DNA from: Candidatus Brocadiaceae bacterium | Lineage (GTDB): Bacteria > Planctomycetota > Brocadiia > SM23-32 | NCBI GenBank assembly: GCA_030615435.1 | Contig: JAUWZH010000034.1 | Coordinates: 1 to 14,592, forward strand | Reading direction: 5' to 3' | DNA length: 14,592 nt | Shown: positions 8,082-14,592 of the stretch, piece by piece | Position numbering within the stretch: position 1 is the stretch's first letter | Layout of the letters: every line of letters begins with the position of its first letter | The notes under the pieces: generated by a model | Database searches by the model: none | What the model was told of the DNA's origin: nothing | Seen by the model: the letters and a program-made list of their open reading frames with translations, nothing else | Position numbers and translations under genes: made by a program

Positions 8082-8873
8082 ATGAAGGTAGATCTAACTG
8101 ATAAGATTGCTGTTATCACAGGAGCTGCCGCCGGTATCGGTAAAGCCTGTGCAAAACTGATGCTTGAGAATTCGGCTCGAGTTGTCATCGCTGATATCAA
8201 CGATGAGGAAGGGACAAAGACTGCGGCAGAACTGTCCACGATCGGAGAATGTGAATTCATTCATACTGATGTGTCTAACAGAGAGAATGTTGAGTGCCTC
8301 TTCGAGAAAGTGCTCGATAGGTTTGAAACAGTTGATATACTTGTCAACAACGCCGGTATTAATGTGATAAGAAACAGGGTCAATATCAACGAATATTCAT
8401 TTGAGGATTGGGAGAGGATCTTGGGAGTCGACCTGAATGGCGTCTTCTCTTGCTCTCGGGCAGTATGCCGAGCGATGATGGAACAGAAGAGCGGCAGGAT
8501 CATCAACATCGGTTCTGTGTTTGGCAGCGTCCCGGCGAGAAAGCAAATCGCTTACGTTGCAGCGAAGGCTGCGGTGCATAACCTGACCAGGGCAACGGCT
8601 TTGGAGCTGGCACCGTATGGGATAAACGTCAATGCAGTTGCACCGGGCTCAATCCTGACTGAAGGCACAAAAGAACTCTTCTACGGCAAAGAGGCCGCCC
8701 ACGCAGAGGCGGTTAAGCAGATGCTCGCGCACATCCCGTTGGGGCGCCCCGGCGATCCAGAGGATATAGCAAATGCAGTGCTTTTCCTCTGCGGGGAGGA
8801 AAGCAAATACATCACAGGTCATATCCTGACAGTGGACGGCGGCTGGACATGTGGGTACACAAGAGATTTCTGA
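8082..8873 (+). CDS. Short-chain dehydrogenase/reductase (FabG-like SDR)
   Basis: A 263-residue classical SDR that would oxidise or reduce a hydroxy/keto group with NAD(P). Seen: cofactor motif TGAAAGIG (13-20); ADIN (37-40), where Asp38 points to NAD(H) preference; HTDVSN (61-66); NNAG (89-92); catalytic Ser145 in NIGSVFG; Tyr158 and Lys162 in YVAAK; and NAVAPGSILTEG (184-195) with the C-terminal GHILTVDGGW. All active-site residues are present. A GCGAGGA ribosome site precedes the ATG. It follows the hydroxyacid dehydrogenase by 207 bases on the same strand, so it may be the last gene of the same unit or have its own promoter. Resemblance to 3-oxoacyl-ACP reductase is general to the family and does not set the substrate. 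Confidence 0.95.
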   Translation: MKVDLTDKIAVITGAAAGIGKACAKLMLENSARVVIADINDEEGTKTAAELSTIGECEFIHTDVSNRENVECLFEKVLDRFETVDILVNNAGINVIRNRVNINEYSFEDWERILGVDLNGVFSCSRAVCRAMMEQKSGRIINIGSVFGSVPARKQIAYVAAKAAVHNLTRATALELAPYGINVNAVAPGSILTEGTKELFYGKEAAHAEAVKQMLAHIPLGRPGDPEDIANAVLFLCGEESKYITGHILTVDGGWTCGYTRDF

Positions 8874-8882
8874 CGTCTATAA

Positions 8883-8960
8883 TGCTCCCCAAAAACTGGA
8901 CAGGATGTTAAGATAGTTTCGCCGACCGAAAGGGACTCGAATCGGAGGCGAAACATGGGG
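8883..8960 (+). mobile_element. Relic of an insertion-sequence left end (IS3-like)
   Basis: Ten bases after the SDR stop, TGCTCCCCAAAAACTGGACA followed by GGATGTTAAGATAG resembles the terminal repeat and leader of IS3-type elements. A ribosome site (GGAGG, 8944-8948) and ATG 8955 with MGKRPQ follow, as expected for orfA. The 74-residue ORF from 8955 to 9179 soon loses any transposase likeness, and no transposase or second end follows. The element is therefore a fragment joined to other sequence. The family assignment is from memory of IS ends and is tentative. Confidence 0.4.
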
Positions 8961-9137
8961 AAGAGGCCGCAGGACTTGGCAATGACGGAGCCCGACACCC
9001 AGAGTAGTACACAGCGTGCAGGGCCGCTGTCGCCTGAAACGCAGGAAGAGCAACAAGTGGCGCGCTTCGTGTGCACATCCTCGGGGTCTCAATCGGTGCG
9101 AGCGCCGCTTCCTGGCCAAGCTTTACCAGGATCGCGC
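8961..9137. other. Gene-poor stretch behind the IS relic
   Basis: No frame here reads as a known protein. The frame containing KRRKSNKWRAS and RGLNRCERRFLAKLYQDRA, which stops at 9138-9140, is basic and might be a decayed fragment, but I cannot assign it. The region ends at the promoter-like site before the GNAT gene. Confidence 0.3.
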
Positions 9138-9167
9138 TTGACAGAACAGAAGGGCGACGGGTACAAA
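9138..9167 (+). promoter_or_regulatory. Sigma-70-type promoter-like site upstream of the GNAT cassette
   Basis: TTGACA (9138-9143) is separated by 18 bases from TACAAA (9162-9167, four of six matches to TATAAT). It points at the GNAT gene about 110 bases downstream and is well placed to drive the GNAT-amidohydrolase-URO-D cassette. Confidence 0.4.
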
Positions 9168-9177
9168 GTCGAAATGT

Positions 9178-9194
9178 GAGGCTCTACGAGCCTC
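9178..9194. repeat. Perfect 7-bp hairpin GAGGCTC-TAC-GAGCCTC in the leader
   Basis: The arms are fully complementary with a three-base loop. It lies between the promoter-like site and the GNAT start and lacks a T-run, so it is unlikely to be a terminator. It could be a leader RNA structure or an operator. Confidence 0.35.
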
Positions 9195-9280
9195 TCACAC
9201 CTTGAAATAGGAAACCTGCGTGAGAAGAGGAATGTGGGCGAGAACGTCCACAGCATCACAGGAGCAGGAGCCGACTACTG

Positions 9281-10225
9281 ATGGAGATCAGGGCTTTTCG
9301 CAATGGAGATGAGGAGGCGTTCGTGGGGCTCTGGAACCGGCGTGTGAACGGCTGTTTTGCAACGGGCCCCCTGACGGCGGGGGTTTTCGCCGCGGACGTA
9401 ATGGGCAAAAAGCACTTCGAGCCCGAGGGACTGATCTTTGCCTTCGATCAGGGCCGAGCCGTCGCTTTCGCCCACGCCGGATTCAAGTCATCGGACTATA
9501 TCGAGCCGGACTTTCGTCTGGGTACCGTCAGCATGGTCGCGGTGGAGGAGAACCACGTGGAGGCGGGGGCGGCCGCCGTGGCGGAGGCGGTCAGCTACCT
9601 GCTTCGCAGGGGTGCGAAGCAGATAGAGGCGTTTACCATTGACTTCCCGAACACTCCTTTCTACAACGGCCTCTACGGCGGCGAGAAGGCGGGCATGGAC
9701 GAGGACCATCCCGGCGGCCTGGAGCTGATGAGGCGCTGCCATTTCAACATCAGCAAAGGGGGGCTCATCATGGAATACGAGCTGCCGGATGATCTGGAGC
9801 CGGCGCCGGAGCGCAAAGGGCTCCGTCTCCGTGTCGGGCCCTGGAAGAGCCCCATGGACGGGCGAGACCCAGCCGAATGTTATGGCATCCCGGAAGAGGT
9901 CCGGAGGGCCTCATTGTTGGATGCGAACGACGTGGAGCAGGGGGGAATCACGTTCTGGCATCTGGAACGACACAACCGCGCCAGCGGCGAGCGGAGGGCG
10001 GTCGTCTCCCACGTGGGCGTGGCGCCTGAGCTTCGGGGCACCGGCGTTGCCCTGGCCTTGCAGAGCGAGGTGCACCGAATCCTGCGAACCGAGGGGGCGG
10101 AGCGTGTGAGCCTCGGCACACCAGGCGGCAACGGACGCGCCGTCAGCTTCTATCGCAAGCTGGGCTACAGGCCGGTGAAGGCGGCCTATGTCTTTCACCT
10201 CGACTGGCGGCATTACGGAGACTGA
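9281..10225 (+). CDS. GNAT-family N-acetyltransferase with two GNAT-like halves
   Basis: A 314-residue protein about twice the size of a single GNAT domain. The C-terminal half (about 180-310) holds the acetyl-CoA site: SHVGVAPELRGTGVALALQSEVHRIL (243-268), with the R-G-T-G-V-A pyrophosphate loop, followed by SLGTPGGNGRAVSFYRKLGYRPV (277-299), a classic GNAT end. The N-terminal half (about 1-165) starts MEIRAFRNGDEEAFVGLWNR, as GNAT proteins do, and has GTVSMVAVEENHVEAGAAAVAEAVSYLLRRGA (81-112), where the glycine loop is degenerate. The N half may therefore be structural or substrate-binding. The acceptor is unknown. The start is an ATG with AGGAG-type sequence somewhat far upstream. The next gene on the same strand begins 95 bases later. 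Confidence 0.87.
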   Translation: MEIRAFRNGDEEAFVGLWNRRVNGCFATGPLTAGVFAADVMGKKHFEPEGLIFAFDQGRAVAFAHAGFKSSDYIEPDFRLGTVSMVAVEENHVEAGAAAVAEAVSYLLRRGAKQIEAFTIDFPNTPFYNGLYGGEKAGMDEDHPGGLELMRRCHFNISKGGLIMEYELPDDLEPAPERKGLRLRVGPWKSPMDGRDPAECYGIPEEVRRASLLDANDVEQGGITFWHLERHNRASGERRAVVSHVGVAPELRGTGVALALQSEVHRILRTEGAERVSLGTPGGNGRAVSFYRKLGYRPVKAAYVFHLDWRHYGD

Positions 10226-10305
10226 GCCGTCAGGTCTCGGCATTCGCCCATGGGGAGGGTTTTTCGCGCCGGCTGACGGCCGGTTGCCGAAACTGGGGAA
10301 CCTAT

Positions 10306-10312
10306 CGGAGGA
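10306..10312 (+). promoter_or_regulatory. Ribosome binding site supporting the GTG start of the amidohydrolase
   Basis: A purine-rich GGAGGAG-type sequence sits roughly eight bases before GTG 10321. This supports the GTG over any later Met, and the GTG also begins directly with the first barrel strand MILDFHAVCG. Confidence 0.6.
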
Positions 10313-10320
10313 GATTTGCA

Positions 10321-11803
10321 GTGATCCTGGACTTCCACGCAGTCTGCGGCAACTTCCCCACCCAAGGCAAGGACTGGTCGCTCGACGATCTGGCCTACTG
10401 GGCCGACCTTGCCGGCACGGACGTTCTGATCGTTGAATCAGCCGATGCGCTGCTGCATCTGGACGAGGGCCCGCACCAGAAGCTCCTCGCCGCGTGCCGC
10501 GCGAGCGGGGGCCGTTTCCTGCCCGCTGCTACAATCAACTTGAACTCGGACATCCATTCACTGCAAGTCGCGCGGACCGCGCGGAGTCAGGGCTTCGTCT
10601 GTGCAGTGCTGCACGGGCCTCTTTACGAAGAGAGCCGCGTGCTGCACGAGGTGCTCAGCGTGCTGCAAGATGCCCCGTTGCCCGTTTACCGGGAGCTCCC
10701 GCGCGAGGAGCTCGACACGACCTACCGCGTTGCGCGGGAACACGAAGACGTTCGCTTCGTCCTTGCGCCGGACAGTTACACGGCCCTGGAACTGACCCAC
10801 AGGCTGTGCACACTGCCAAATGTTTACCTCTCGATGGCGCACGCGCTCCATGCCGTGGGACAGCTCGAAACGGCCTGCCGGCGGATGGGGCCCGACCACA
10901 TCCTGTACGCGAGCGATCTGGCGCGGCAGCATCCCGCCCGGCCGCTCGGCGCGATCTACGATGCGGAAATCAGCGATGCCGACAGGGACATGGTGCTGGG
11001 CGGCACGGCGCGCGGGCTCCTGGCCGAATATGGCATCGAAGTCCCACTGCGCGGAGAGCCTGCTTCCCGGCCCGCTCCCCCGTGTTCCATCATCGACACG
11101 CACGGGCACATCGGCGTACACTACGTCCGCCTGGACTATGACTGGTCGGTGGAAGCGGTCCTGCGTTTCCTTGAGCGCGCGGGTGGCGAGACGATCTATA
11201 TCTCCAGCCTCGAGGCGATCTTCGGCGACGTGCTCGTGGGCAACCAGCAGGTCATCGAAGCCATGCGGGCCCACCCGGACCGCATACGCGGCTACATGGT
11301 CGTCAACCCGTGGATGGGGCAGGCGTGTCTGGACAGCGTCCGCCAATGCCGCAAGCTCGGCTTCAGCGGACTAAAGCCGTATCCACACTCGTTTGGGCAC
11401 GACTTGTCCGATCCCGTCTTCGAGCCTGTGCTGGAGCTGGCGGAGCAAATGGAGCTGCCCATGCTGTGTCATTCCGGCCCCAACGACTTGGCCAGGGTCC
11501 TGGAGCGGCATCCACACCTGAGAATGCTTGCCGCTCACATGTCGTTCCACTATGCGGAGAAGGCGCGCCTGGCGCGTGAGTTCCCCCAACGTTGTCCTGG
11601 AGGTTTCCGGCGCAGGGACCGGCGTGGAGGACATACTGCGTGCCGTCGAAATCGCCGGCGAGGAGAACATGGTTTTCGGTTCGGATCTCAATGCCCTCAG
11701 CTTGGGCTACACGCTCTGCCCGCTTCTGTGCTCGGGGCTGCCGGAGAAGACAATCCGGGCCATCCTGCGCGAGAACGCGCTGCGGTTTTTCGGCCAGGCA
11801 TAG
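10321..11803 (+). pseudogene. Tandem-domain amidohydrolase (amidohydrolase_2 type) with one extra base near the 3' end
   Basis: Two metal-dependent-hydrolase barrels in one chain. The first (1-240) opens ILDFHAVCG, where the usual HxH is reduced to a single His6, and ends ILYASDLARQH; its metal site looks lost. The second (256 onward) has IIDTHGHIG with HxH (261/263), GFSGLKPYP (Lys352), LCHSG (His384) and AAHMSFHY (His406). It then needs Asp, which is found in MVFGSDLNALSLGY, but in another frame. At the C-run 11583-11587 there is one C too many: after REFP the reading must shift to NVVLEVSGAGTGVEDILRAVEIAGEENMVFGSDLN and on to TAG 11801-11803. Unrepaired translation runs to 11838 and loses the metal Asp. 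Repaired length is 493 residues. It could be an assembly error, a true mutation or a programmed shift. It shares a strand with the GNAT and URO-D genes. Confidence 0.85.
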
Positions 11804-11864
11804 GGGCGCACTCTGCCCCGGCCTGTTTCGACTTGTAGATACTCAGGCCAAGAGGCACGCTACC

Positions 11865-12920
11865 ATGAACAGCCGCGAACGCGTTCTTGCGGCCATCGAG
11901 CGAAAGCCGGTGGACCGTGTCCCCACGGACATGTGGGCGACGAAAGAACTCGAGAACAAGCTGCTCGGCCACTTCGGCGCCGATGCGAACGTCCAGGATA
12001 TCCTGCACGTTGACGGCTTTTCTTCGGTTGAACCTTCCTACGTCGGGCCACCGTTGCCCGCAGTGCCTGAGGGGGAAGACATTGATTTCTGGGGAGTCAG
12101 GCGCCGGCGCGTCGAGTACGCCACCGGAGCTTACTCGGAGATCTACCATAGCCCCCTCCAGGAGGCCAAGACCATCGAGGACCTGGAACGCTACAACTGG
12201 CCAACCGCCGACTGGTTTGACTGCTCGAACATGCGCGCGGCCGCGCAAGAAGCTCGAAAAGAGAAGGTCCTCATGTGCGGGTACATGGCGCCGTTCTACG
12301 CCCACAACTACCTGCGGGGATTGGAGCAGAGCCTGATTGATCCGCTGTTGGACTCAGAATTGACGCACCACTTCTTGGACCGCCTGTGTGATTTCATATA
12401 TGAGCACCACCGGCGGATGTTCGAGGCCTGTGAAGGCTTGATAGATGTGGCGCAGGTCACCGACGATTACGGGTCCCAGACCGGCCCCCTAATCAGCCTC
12501 CATGTCTTCCGGGAATTCTACAAGCCCCACTTGCAGCGCTTCATTCGCCTGTGCAAGGATTTTGGCATCAAGGTCTTTCACCACGACGACGGCTCGATGC
12601 GTGCGTTCCTGCCGGACCTGGTGGAGATGGGCATTGACATCCTGAACCCAATCCAATGGATCTGCCCCGGCATGGATATGGTGGAACTGAAAAGCGAGTT
12701 CGGAGATCGGATCAGCTTCCACGGCGCCGTGGAGAACCAACGCATCCTCCCGTTCGGCACCCCGGAGGAGGTGCGAGCGGAGGTGCGCCACTGCATAGAT
12801 GCCTTCGCCTCGGACGGGACGGGCTACATCCTCGCTCCCTGTCATAACATCCAGGCAAACACGCCCGTCGAAAACGTCATCGCCATGTACGAGGAAGCGC
12901 ATCAGTACGGGAGGTTCTGA
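11865..12920 (+). CDS. Uroporphyrinogen decarboxylase (URO-D) superfamily protein, MtaA/CmuA-like
   Basis: 351 residues. ATG 11865 is chosen because MNSRERVLAAIERKPVDRVPTDMWA is the standard family start; the open frame upstream is antisense-like. Seen: FWGVRRRRVEY (75-85), VTDDYGSQTGPLISLHVFREFYKPHLQRFI (198-227), FHHDDGSMRAFLPDLVEMGIDILNPIQ (238-264), LKSEFGDRISFHGAVENQRILPFGTPEEV (275-303) and YILAPCHNIQANTPVENVIAMYEEA (321-345). This layout belongs to the large planctomycete URO-D-like group rather than to true HemE. Zn methyltransferases of the family use HxC and a later Cys; here the HxC place reads H-D-D-G (His240, Asp242), with Cys326 present. A methyl-transfer role is possible, but no corrinoid protein gene is adjacent. 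It probably shares a transcript with the amidohydrolase 61 bases upstream. Confidence 0.9.
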   Translation: MNSRERVLAAIERKPVDRVPTDMWATKELENKLLGHFGADANVQDILHVDGFSSVEPSYVGPPLPAVPEGEDIDFWGVRRRRVEYATGAYSEIYHSPLQEAKTIEDLERYNWPTADWFDCSNMRAAAQEARKEKVLMCGYMAPFYAHNYLRGLEQSLIDPLLDSELTHHFLDRLCDFIYEHHRRMFEACEGLIDVAQVTDDYGSQTGPLISLHVFREFYKPHLQRFIRLCKDFGIKVFHHDDGSMRAFLPDLVEMGIDILNPIQWICPGMDMVELKSEFGDRISFHGAVENQRILPFGTPEEVRAEVRHCIDAFASDGTGYILAPCHNIQANTPVENVIAMYEEAHQYGRF

Positions 12921-12935
12921 CGCAGAGGATCACAG

Positions 12936-12954
12936 GCCTGGTTTTTCCCCGGGC
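12936..12954. terminator. Hairpin between convergent genes, weak bidirectional terminator candidate
   Basis: GCCTGG and CCGGGC can pair (one G-T wobble) around a seven-base loop, 15 bases after the URO-D stop and just before the convergent minus-strand tail. There is no strong T-run on either strand, so support is mostly positional. Confidence 0.3.
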
Positions 12955-12963
12955 TCGGCGTTT

Positions 12964-13146
12964 TCAACGACTTTGGATCTGGAACCCGAACACATCGAAG
13001 ACCACTCCCCCTGTGACTGAGCACGCAACGCTCCGCCCCTCGGCCTGCGCTTTCGCTCGCAACTGATTCATCATGGGCCTGAAGACCGGCACGTACTTGC
13101 AATCTGGATTCCAGATGTCCCTGGCCACCTGGGACGCCTCGTTCAC
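12964..13146 (-). CDS. Coding-like C-terminal tail of an unrecognised protein, start unclear
   Basis: From GTG 13146 the frame reads MNEASQVARDIWNPDCKYVP, then VFRPMMNQLRAKAQAEGRSV and ACSVTGGVVFDVFGFQIQSR, ending at TGA. It looks like protein, with balanced composition, helical then beta character, and GC-biased third positions. The same frame stays open upstream to about 13299 and still reads well as APDQRNLAPFPFYDFV before GTG, so the real start is probably further up or lost. No ATG or good ribosome site was found. It is in the same frame as the beta-propeller gene and separated from it by that gene's TAG, but the intervening residues do not look like a continuing propeller. I do not recognise the family. 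It is convergent with the URO-D gene. Confidence 0.38.
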   Translation of the reverse strand: MNEASQVARDIWNPDCKYVPVFRPMMNQLRAKAQAEGRSVACSVTGGVVFDVFGFQIQSR

Positions 13147-13299
13147 AAAATCGTAGAAAGGGAAAGGCGCCAGATTCCTTTGGTCCGGCGCGCCCCAGCC
13201 GCGCCCGTTGCGATCTCCTGCGTTCGGTGATGCTGGCGGGCCACCGGATGAAGCTTGCCGACTGAAGCTTACGAGATGGGACCCGCCCTGGAGATGAGA

Positions 13300-14283
13300 C
13301 TAGCGGCTGAAATTCTTCCAACAGATCCGGACCTGTCTCGATGGCCTTTCCACGAAGGCCGTCACCAGCCAATCGCCGGCCAGGCACATGTCGGTCCAGT
13401 AGACGCCTTCTGCCGCCGCCACCGGCTCGCTACGCCAGCCAACCGGTGTTTTCGTCAGCAGGACGAGAGACTTCTTGCTCGGCTCATAGTACAGAACGTG
13501 CACCGAACCTTGTGAAGACACTGTTGCGCTGGGATACAGTGAACACAGGAAGATGTACTGGCCGCTACCCCAAAGCTGCGGGCGGGCCTCGATGACCCAT
13601 TCGCACTGGTACATCCCTGATTCTGTCCAGCAGTGGCGGATCCCCAAATCTTCTTCCCACACTAGATGCAGCGCGCCGTCCTCGCCGGCCAAAAAGCAGG
13701 TTTGCATGGCCCCCGGAGCGCGCTTCACCGTCGGACCCTCCCATCGGTTCCAATTGCCCCTTGCAGTGCGCGAGTAAATAAAGACGCGGTCCCTACCGCC
13801 CACCGCGATATGCACTGCCCCCTGCTTCAGCACAAGGCCCAATGGCCACCCGAGGCCGATTCGCTGCTCTTCCCACTTGCCGGACGTAAGATCCAGTTCG
13901 GCGTGCCAACACCCGGCGTCCTTTGGCTTAAAAAACGCGAAATGAACTGACTCTCTTCGATCATCGACAGCCAGCTGCAGCACATGCGCGCTTGCCTGCC
14001 ACCCCAGGGGCCCCTTACCGCCGGGCAATTTCTGATCGATCACCCAGCTGCCCACCCGCCCCTCTCGGGGACTCCAGTGGATGAGCGAACGCCGCAAAGG
14101 ATGTGTGTACCAGATTGACCCATCCTGCGGGAAGACCGATGGTGGGCCCCACGCCAGTCCCTGTTCAGGAAGGAATTGCATCTGCGAGTCTACGCGCTTT
14201 ACCGCTACCTGGTGTGTGCCTTGCTCGGTGAGCTTGACTTCACTGAATGTGAACGACGCACTACCCCACTGCTCCACCTGTGT
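13300..14283 (-). pseudogene. Beta-propeller-like (BNR/sialidase-like repeat) protein, 5' end cut off by IS630 element
   Basis: About 325 residues from GTG 14277 to TAG 13300-13302. Repeats about 45-55 residues apart share a G-[SA]-[VIL]-[HW]-[VIL] core: GSIWYTH (53), ESVHFAF (109), GAVHIAV (153), GALHLVW (201), GSVHVLYY (257) and a last weaker one near 303. This pattern fits a five- or six-bladed propeller of a secreted or carbohydrate-binding protein; no Asp-box catalytic set was verified. The segment before the first blade (SASFTFSEVKLTEQGTHQVAVKRVD) looks like a beta-sandwich strand pair, so the true N-terminus, with any signal peptide, is missing. The frame is open upstream into the IS630 end with no convincing start, so the GTG is only nominal. 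The gene is most simply read as interrupted by the transposon. Confidence 0.6.
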
Positions 14284-14284
14284 A

Positions 14285-14592
14285 GGTGCGGGAGAAAAAA
14301 GGACGGAGACGTTGTTGGCGGACTCGCTAGTGTTGTGTTTCAGCCTGATGATACATTATCCAAAACAGCCCTGGCACGGCTGACTTTTGCGAGGATGTCT
14401 TCAGCTTTGGCCGACCAACAGAACGTCTCAGGGTTTTCATTGTGCGCGGCTATGTAGTCCATAATGGCCTGGATCAGTTCCTTGACGTTGCTAAAGGCGC
14501 CACGGCGAATGCGCTTGTGCGTGATGTCGCGAAACCATCTCTCGATCAGATTCAGCCAGGAACTGCTGGTCGGAATGAAATGCAGATGGAAA
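14285..14592 (-). mobile_element. IS630-family element, 3' end (continues beyond the window)
   Basis: Beginning about 55 bases after the transposase stop, ggtgcgggagaaaaaagga (14285-14303) next to a TA (14283-14284) is a plausible terminal repeat, because IS630 members insert at TA. The partner end lies outside the window, so the boundary is provisional. It could instead lie within the transposase tail near 14350. Confidence 0.5.
14340..14592 (-). CDS. IS630-family transposase, C-terminal part (5' end beyond window)
   Basis: No start lies in the window, so this was found by reading the open frame on the complement from base 14591. The 83 residues begin FHLHFIPTSSSWLNLIERWF and continue RDITHKRIRRGAFSNVKELIQ, then AIMDYIAAHNENPETFCWSA and KAEDILAKVSRARAVLDNV, ending in TGA (14340-14342). 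FxPTSSSWLNxIERWF is the signature around the catalytic Glu of IS630/Tc1-mariner-type DDE enzymes, and the WSAKAEDILAKV tail is typical of the family. The frame is intact in the visible part. It faces the same way as the interrupted propeller gene and would cut and paste the element at TA sites. Confidence 0.92.
   Translation of the reverse strand, partial: FHLHFIPTSSSWLNLIERWFRDITHKRIRRGAFSNVKELIQAIMDYIAAHNENPETFCWSAKAEDILAKVSRARAVLDNVSSG

Noticed and set aside
10558..11346. Minus-strand 262-residue ORF opposite the amidohydrolase
   Set aside because: It is a shadow frame of a GC-rich gene; the plus strand carries clear amidohydrolase motifs.
12902..13387. Minus-strand 161-residue ORF
   Set aside because: Arg/Gly/Ser-rich with no motif; it overlaps the propeller end and a better-looking frame on the same strand.

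Overview
The window looks like an accessory stretch of a chromosome from the Planctomycetota or a close PVC relative. The main evidence is a minus-strand ECF-like sigma factor of the short type common in Phycisphaerae-like genomes, with the ATGA-overlapping membrane-anchored partner gene that usually follows it. Tandem amidohydrolase and URO-D-family genes fit the same picture. Both window edges carry insertion sequences and several genes are broken, so this is a decaying, IS-bounded region holding two intact-looking metabolic cassettes. The taxonomic call is inference from family content only.

Left part (1-3715): the 3' part of an IS5-family element with its right inverted repeat, then a 430-base gap, then a short plus-strand secreted ORF that runs into the 3' end of a minus-strand gene. 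That minus-strand operon holds the sigma factor (3143-3715) and its partner (1376-3146). The partner is a pseudogene with one extra base near 2281 and an amber codon at 1928-1930. A 1.16 kb gap follows (3716-4879), holding only an inverted repeat and one promoter-like site.

Middle (4880-8873): a plus-strand cluster of the two E1 subunits (alpha and beta) of a thiamine-diphosphate 2-oxoacid dehydrogenase, a D-2-hydroxyacid dehydrogenase family protein with Tyr where the catalytic His should be, and an SDR oxidoreductase. No E2 or E3 gene is present, so the E1 pair may serve acyloin-type chemistry or borrow a distant E2/E3. The substrate cannot be read from the sequence.

Right part (8874-14592): an insertion-sequence end relic leads into a second plus-strand cassette: a two-part GNAT acetyltransferase, a tandem-domain amidohydrolase (degenerate first barrel, metal-site-bearing second barrel, one extra C in a C-run near its 3' end), and a URO-D-superfamily protein. 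Convergent to it lie a coding-like minus-strand tail with no clear start and a beta-propeller gene whose 5' end is cut off by an IS630-family transposase running out of the window.

The single-base disruptions (IS5 transposase, sigma-partner gene, amidohydrolase) could be real decay or assembly error, and reads would be needed to tell. No CRISPR array, tRNA or rRNA was seen.
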